18,212 nucleotides of DNA, taken from contig WFZY01000313.1 of assembly GCA_015489265.1 (NCBI GenBank), positions 1-18,212 on the forward strand, written 5' to 3'. The DNA is from Flavobacteriaceae bacterium. GTDB lineage: Bacteria; Bacteroidota; Bacteroidia; Flavobacteriales; Flavobacteriaceae. Below are positions 14,742 to 18,212 of the stretch, piece by piece (within the stretch, counting starts at the first letter, position 1; every line of letters starts with the position of its first letter). Position numbers and translations under genes: made by a program. The notes under the pieces are model-generated. The model worked only from the letters and a program-made list of their open reading frames with translations, ran no database searches and was not told the DNA's origin.

Positions 14742-15905
14742 CTTTCGTCTTTTGCGTTCAATGGACAATAATTCCAGTTCACGATTTGTTTGCCCTGCAA
14801 CCGAAGTATTCTCTTCAGCTCTTCTAATTAAATAAGGCATGACATCTTTAACCGGTCCGAAAGGAATGTATTTGCTGGTATTATAACCTAATTTTGCTAA
14901 ATTAAATGTAATATGATCACTCATGCCGAGTAATTGTCCGAACCAAACACGCTTATCATATTTTTGTAAACCATGTTGTGCTATCAATTGAGTCAAATAC
15001 AAGGCGCTATCTTCATTATGAGTTCCGGCATAAACCGACATATCTTCAATATGTGCCACCATATATGCCATGGTATCGTTATAATTTTTATCCGTAGCCG
15101 CTTTATCGACACAAATCGGATCTTCGTAGCCCAATTCTTGAGCTCTGGCTCTTTCCTTTTCCATATAAGCACCGCGTACCAATTTCATTCCTATTTTAAA
15201 TCCTTCTTGCTTAGCGCGTTGATGCAGTTCTTTTAAATATGGCAATCGGTCTTTTCTATACAATTGTAAAGTATTAAAAATAATGGGTTTTTCTTTATTG
15301 TAGCGACGCATCATTTCTTCTACCAAATCATCGGCGGCTTTCTGCATCCAGGTTTCTTCCGCATCAATCATTAAAGGGACATCAGCTTTATATGCCGCTT
15401 GTGATAAAGTGTCATAACGTGCAACAACTTTATCCCATTCGGCTTGTTCCTTAGCCGTTAAAGCTTTACCCGACGATACTTTTTCATAGATAGCAAAACG
15501 CCCCATTCCGGTAGGTTTAAACACTGCAAATGGTATTTCCGGACGATTTTTGGCAAAGTCAATCAGTTCCAAATTTTTTTGCAATGTCGCATCAAAGGTT
15601 TCGTCATTTTCTGCCCCTTCTACCGAATAATCTAATATAGAATAAACACCCTTATCATATAATTTATCGACTAAAGGCAAAGTATCCTTTTCGGTAACGC
15701 CACCGCAAAAATGATCAAAAACCGTAGTTTTTATCAATCCTTCAACCGGAAAATGGTGTTTTAAAGCAAATTTCGTAACTCCGGTACCGAGTTTTACCAA
15801 AGATTCACTTTTAATCATTTTAAATAACCAATATGCTTTTTCGAGTTCCGCATCCGATTTTACTGCAAACGCGACTTCTGTATTGTTAAATATATCTTTG
15901 TTCAT
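14730..15905 (-). CDS. Proline dehydrogenase (monofunctional)
   Basis: A 391-residue FAD-dependent enzyme that oxidises proline to pyrroline-5-carboxylate, the first step of proline use as carbon and nitrogen source. The PRODH barrel motifs are present: FAVFKPTGMGRFA, LMIDAEETWMQ, KLVRGAYMEKER and the C-terminal YIPFGPVKDVMPYLIRRAEE, which contains the arginines that bind the proline carboxylate. No second (P5C dehydrogenase) domain is attached, so it is not a PutA fusion. The ATG at 15905 is chosen over an in-frame TTG at 15923, because that TTG lies inside a perfect -7-like box on the same strand. The gene is divergent from aroB and convergent with ttcA. An Lrp/AsnC regulator lies nearby, but there is no direct evidence that it controls this gene. 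Confidence 0.94.
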   Translation of the reverse strand: MNKDIFNNTEVAFAVKSDAELEKAYWLFKMIKSESLVKLGTGVTKFALKHHFPVEGLIKTTVFDHFCGGVTEKDTLPLVDKLYDKGVYSILDYSVEGAENDETFDATLQKNLELIDFAKNRPEIPFAVFKPTGMGRFAIYEKVSSGKALTAKEQAEWDKVVARYDTLSQAAYKADVPLMIDAEETWMQKAADDLVEEMMRRYNKEKPIIFNTLQLYRKDRLPYLKELHQRAKQEGFKIGMKLVRGAYMEKERARAQELGYEDPICVDKAATDKNYNDTMAYMVAHIEDMSVYAGTHNEDSALYLTQLIAQHGLQKYDKRVWFGQLLGMSDHITFNLAKLGYNTSKYIPFGPVKDVMPYLIRRAEENTSVAGQTNRELELLSIERKRRKLQM

Positions 15906-15920
15906 ACTTGCAATTTTTTT

Positions 15921-15928
15921 CAAAAATA
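15921..15928 (-). promoter_or_regulatory. -7 promoter box for proline dehydrogenase
   Basis: The minus strand reads TATTTTTG, matching TANNTTTG, 15 bases upstream of the ATG at 15905. Its overlap with the upstream TTG codon decides the start in favour of the ATG. The nearest TTG on the same strand is about 25 bases further up, longer than usual spacing. Confidence 0.4.
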
Positions 15929-15938
15929 AAAAGTTTTA

Positions 15939-15971
15939 TTGAGATTAATATGACAAATATTAGTATTTTTA
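15939..15971 (+). promoter_or_regulatory. Candidate promoter of aroB
   Basis: TTG at 15939-15941 and TATTTTTA at 15964-15971 (one mismatch to TANNTTTG) are 22 bases apart, with the aroB ATG 19 bases further on. With the minus-strand box at 15921, this makes the 85-base gap a compact divergent promoter region. Confidence 0.4.
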
Positions 15972-15990
15972 GCGCAAAATTATTGCTCAT

Positions 15991-17028
15991 ATGACTTATT
16001 ACTTTGAACTGGATGGAATAAATGCACTAAACGACTATATTGCTTCTTATAATCCGTCTAAAATATTCGTTATCACCGATGATAATACCAAAAAGTATTG
16101 TTTAAATAGTTTTCAAAACATCACTAAAATTAAGTTTACAAATGTAACCTTTATAAATGGAGATAGTAATAAGAATTTAGATACACTCTCTATGCTATGG
16201 AAAGAGTTAATGGATAAAGGTGCCGATAGAAAATCATTGATTATCAATCTAGGGGGTGGTGTGGTAACAGATATGGGCGGTTTTGCAGCGGCAACCTTTA
16301 AACGCGGATTAAAATTTATACATATCCCAACTACACTACTCGGCATGGTTGATGCGGCTATAGGTGGCAAAAACGGTATCAATTTTATGACAGCAAAAAA
16401 TCAAATCGGTACCATTGTACAACCGGAATTTATTTGGATTTATACATCTTTTTTAAAAACTCTGCCACAAGATGAATTTATTTCCGGATATGCGGAAATG
16501 CTTAAACACGGTTTAATAGCAGACCGGTCATATTGGCAAGAACTCAATATATTTTATAAAAAACTGGATGATGAAATGCTCACCAAACTAATTAAAACTT
16601 CTGTTAAGATAAAAGATGGCATTATCAAAAAGGATCCATTTGAACAAGGTATGCGTAAGTTGTTAAATTATGGACACACCATAGGTCATGCTTTGGAAAG
16701 TTATATGAATTACCAACAAAAATTACCCCTGTCACACGGCAAAGCGGTTGCTGCAGGTATGATTATTGAAGCTTATTTATCCTACAAAACTAATAACCTG
16801 TCGCAAACGGATTTAAATGATATTAAGCAAAGTATTAATGCCATATATCCTGTTATTAAGCTGCCTATCAATGATATAAAACATATTATCGAACTCATGC
16901 AGTATGATAAAAAAAATGAAAACGGTAAGGTCAAATATGTTTTACTCAATAGTATTGGTTCTGCCGATTATAATAAGGAAGTAGGTACATCGCTTCTCTT
17001 TGAAGCTTTTGATTTTTATCAAAATTAA
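15991..17028 (+). CDS. aroB: 3-dehydroquinate synthase
   Basis: A 345-residue cytosolic, NAD- and metal-dependent enzyme of the shikimate pathway that converts DAHP to 3-dehydroquinate. The NAD-binding segment is NLGGGVVTDMGGFAAATFKR (86-105), followed by HIPTTLLGMVDAAIGGKNGI (111-130). The metal ligands of the family are all there: Glu168 in GYAEMLKHG, His229 in NYGHTIGHALE and His249 in LSHGKAV. The length is close to the normal family size. The ATG at 15991 gives a typical start. The gene stands alone, divergent from proline dehydrogenase and convergent with the Lrp-type regulator; no other shikimate gene is in the window. Confidence 0.96.
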   Translation: MTYYFELDGINALNDYIASYNPSKIFVITDDNTKKYCLNSFQNITKIKFTNVTFINGDSNKNLDTLSMLWKELMDKGADRKSLIINLGGGVVTDMGGFAAATFKRGLKFIHIPTTLLGMVDAAIGGKNGINFMTAKNQIGTIVQPEFIWIYTSFLKTLPQDEFISGYAEMLKHGLIADRSYWQELNIFYKKLDDEMLTKLIKTSVKIKDGIIKKDPFEQGMRKLLNYGHTIGHALESYMNYQQKLPLSHGKAVAAGMIIEAYLSYKTNNLSQTDLNDIKQSINAIYPVIKLPINDIKHIIELMQYDKKNENGKVKYVLLNSIGSADYNKEVGTSLLFEAFDFYQN

Positions 17029-17070
17029 TGTATCATTATAATATTGATATCCATTCTATTTTTTATAAAC

Positions 17071-17096
17071 AAAAAAACCCGGATTAAAAATCCGGG
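17071..17096 (-). terminator. Rho-independent terminator of the Lrp/AsnC gene
   Basis: CCCGGATT (17078-17085) and AATCCGGG (17089-17096) form a perfect GC-rich 8-bp stem with an AAA loop. On the minus strand it is followed by a run of seven T (complement of 17071-17077). It lies 26 bases past the stop of the minus-strand regulator gene. It may also help end aroB transcripts, but the plus-strand side has no T-run. Confidence 0.9.
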
Positions 17097-17121
17097 CAAA
17101 TAATAATAATTCGTAAAAAAC

Positions 17122-17604
17122 TTATACCAATTCTTTAAAAATAGTATGCATCAAACGTTTTTTGTCATTGATACTTTCTTCTAAAGAAATCATGGTTTCG
17201 GTACGGATAATGCCTTCAATATCATCTATTTTAAAGATAATTTCTTTGGCATGTTGCGTGTTTTTAGCACGAATTTTACAGAAAATATTAAATTTTCCGG
17301 TTGTAATATGCGCTACTGAAACATAAGGAATCTCTTCCAATCTGTTTAAAACAAATCTGGTTTGAGAAGTCTTTGACAAATAGATACCGACATAAGCAAT
17401 AAATGAATAACCGAGTTTATCGTAGTCTAATATTAGTGTAGATCCTTTGATAATACCGGCTTCTTCCATTTTTCGAACTCTGACGTGAACGGTTCCGGCA
17501 GAAATCAGTAATTTTTTTGCTATTTCGGTAAACGGTGTCCTTGCATTGTCAATCAGCATATCCAAGATTTGCAAATCGACATCATCTAAATGTATTTTTC
17601 CCAT
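17122..17604 (-). CDS. Lrp/AsnC-family transcriptional regulator
   Basis: A 160-residue DNA-binding protein of the feast/famine (Lrp/AsnC) family. The N-terminal winged helix-turn-helix runs from LDDVDLQILDMLIDNARTPF (6-25) through IAKKLLISAGTVHVRVRKME (28-47), and the C-terminal RAM/AsnC ligand domain covers about 66-145, with the typical GKFNIFCKIRA and IEGIIRTETMISLEE segments. Such proteins form dimers to octamers and usually respond to an amino acid. The length is standard. A perfect -7 box TATATTTG lies about 40 bases upstream and a strong terminator follows, so it is a single-gene unit. The ligand and targets cannot be read from sequence. Confidence 0.94.
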   Translation of the reverse strand: MGKIHLDDVDLQILDMLIDNARTPFTEIAKKLLISAGTVHVRVRKMEEAGIIKGSTLILDYDKLGYSFIAYVGIYLSKTSQTRFVLNRLEEIPYVSVAHITTGKFNIFCKIRAKNTQHAKEIIFKIDDIEGIIRTETMISLEESINDKKRLMHTIFKELV

Positions 17605-17641
17605 TTTTACAATATTTTTATTTCGTTATTTTATTTCGCTG

Positions 17642-17649
17642 CAAATATA
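17642..17649 (-). promoter_or_regulatory. -7 promoter box for the Lrp/AsnC regulator
   Basis: The minus strand reads TATATTTG, a perfect TANNTTTG match, 37 bases upstream of the ATG at 17604. The predicted leader is about 30 bases. No convincing -33 TTG is present. Confidence 0.55.
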
Positions 17650-18212
17650 CGACATCTTATTAAATAATTATAATTTTTTTATTTATTTCCCTTTTTTGAT
17701 GTCATTAATGAGAATTTTAGCCCTATTCTATTGTTAATTTTATTATAAATGTACATTACCGGAACTTTATCTTATATATTACGCTACTAATATTAACCCG
17801 CTTTATTCATATAAAAACGCATTAAATTATATGAATCAGCACCGACAAAAGTCAGGACAGACAGAAATACCCCAAATTTGTTAGTATTACTCAATCGCAT
17901 AAAATTCTATGAATTTTTCAGGTTAAGCACTTGCAGATGTATTGATACTCTTATAAATTTATGTTATCAAAACTACTTATTTAGCTTCTCATTCTTAATT
18001 GAGATACCTATTGTAATATATATTGTTTTCGCTACATTAATTATAGATTGCTTGTTTACAAAACAATCGCATTATTACATCATTATTTATCGAAACTTTA
18101 CAAATATCCGCAATAAACGCCCTATATTATAAATTTTTCTTATTATTTATCCTTATATAGTTTATAATCAATGCATTAAAAAATTTTTATAAAGCTGCAC
18201 ATTGGTAATATT
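17650..18212. other. AT-rich stretch with no convincing gene at the window end
   Basis: About 560 bases without a supportable gene. It holds a 9-bp inverted repeat, TTCATATAA (17806-17814) and TTATATGAA (17827-17835), and a 19-base imperfect direct repeat starting CGCAT at 17818 and 17896 (17 of 19 bases match). A less AT-rich patch lies at about 17836-17875. An open frame from a TTG at 17878 to 18132 has no internal ATG and looks like chance reading of AT-rich DNA. Confidence 0.6.

Noticed and set aside
17878..18132. Open frame of 84 codons with a membrane-like stretch
   Set aside because: It starts at TTG, has no internal ATG, no convincing promoter, and a residue make-up (Ile, Tyr, Phe, Cys) expected from random AT-rich DNA.

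Overview
The window reads as chromosomal DNA of a low-GC member of the Bacteroidota, most probably of the Flavobacteriia type. Supporting signs are TlpA-type lipoproteins with a DUF4369-like N-terminal region, a LUD-domain gene next to cdsA and a short-form psd, several promoters carrying the Bacteroidota -7 box TANNTTTG close to start codons, absence of obvious Shine-Dalgarno sequences, and palindromic intergenic elements built on a GTCATTTCGA / AGAAATCT core. The genus cannot be named from the sequence alone.

Layout. 1-900: a nucleoside phosphorylase (minus). 900-1546: a gene-free stretch of direct repeats. 1547-2458: an EamA/DMT exporter (minus), with relatives of the same repeats on its other side. 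2459-2811: gene-free, with a palindromic element. 2812-5142: two tandem paralogous thioredoxin-fold lipoproteins (minus), separated by a strong terminator. 5369-6996: a two-gene plus-strand unit of an unrecognised protein and a standalone LigD-type polymerase/primase domain (PolDom). 7180-8987: era followed closely by a lipid/diacylglycerol kinase-family gene. 9037-11455: a ClC chloride transporter with a C-terminal CBS pair, overlapping the end of a deoxynucleoside kinase gene (minus). 11546-13767: psd, cdsA and a LUD-domain protein (minus), which includes two steps of phosphatidylethanolamine synthesis. 13981-14706: a TtcA-family tRNA thiolase (plus), convergent with proline dehydrogenase (14730-15905, minus). 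15991-17028: aroB (plus), convergent with an Lrp/AsnC regulator (17122-17604, minus) that has a clear terminator. 17605-18212: no convincing gene.

Most genes are ordinary housekeeping or metabolic genes. The points most worth a second look are the orphan PolDom with its tightly coupled unknown partner, the intergenic repeat families around the EamA gene and between LUD and cdsA, and a ClC protein that keeps the gating glutamate but lacks the inner proton glutamate. There is no CRISPR array, phage, transposase, rRNA or tRNA in the window, and no complete novel multi-gene system is evident.
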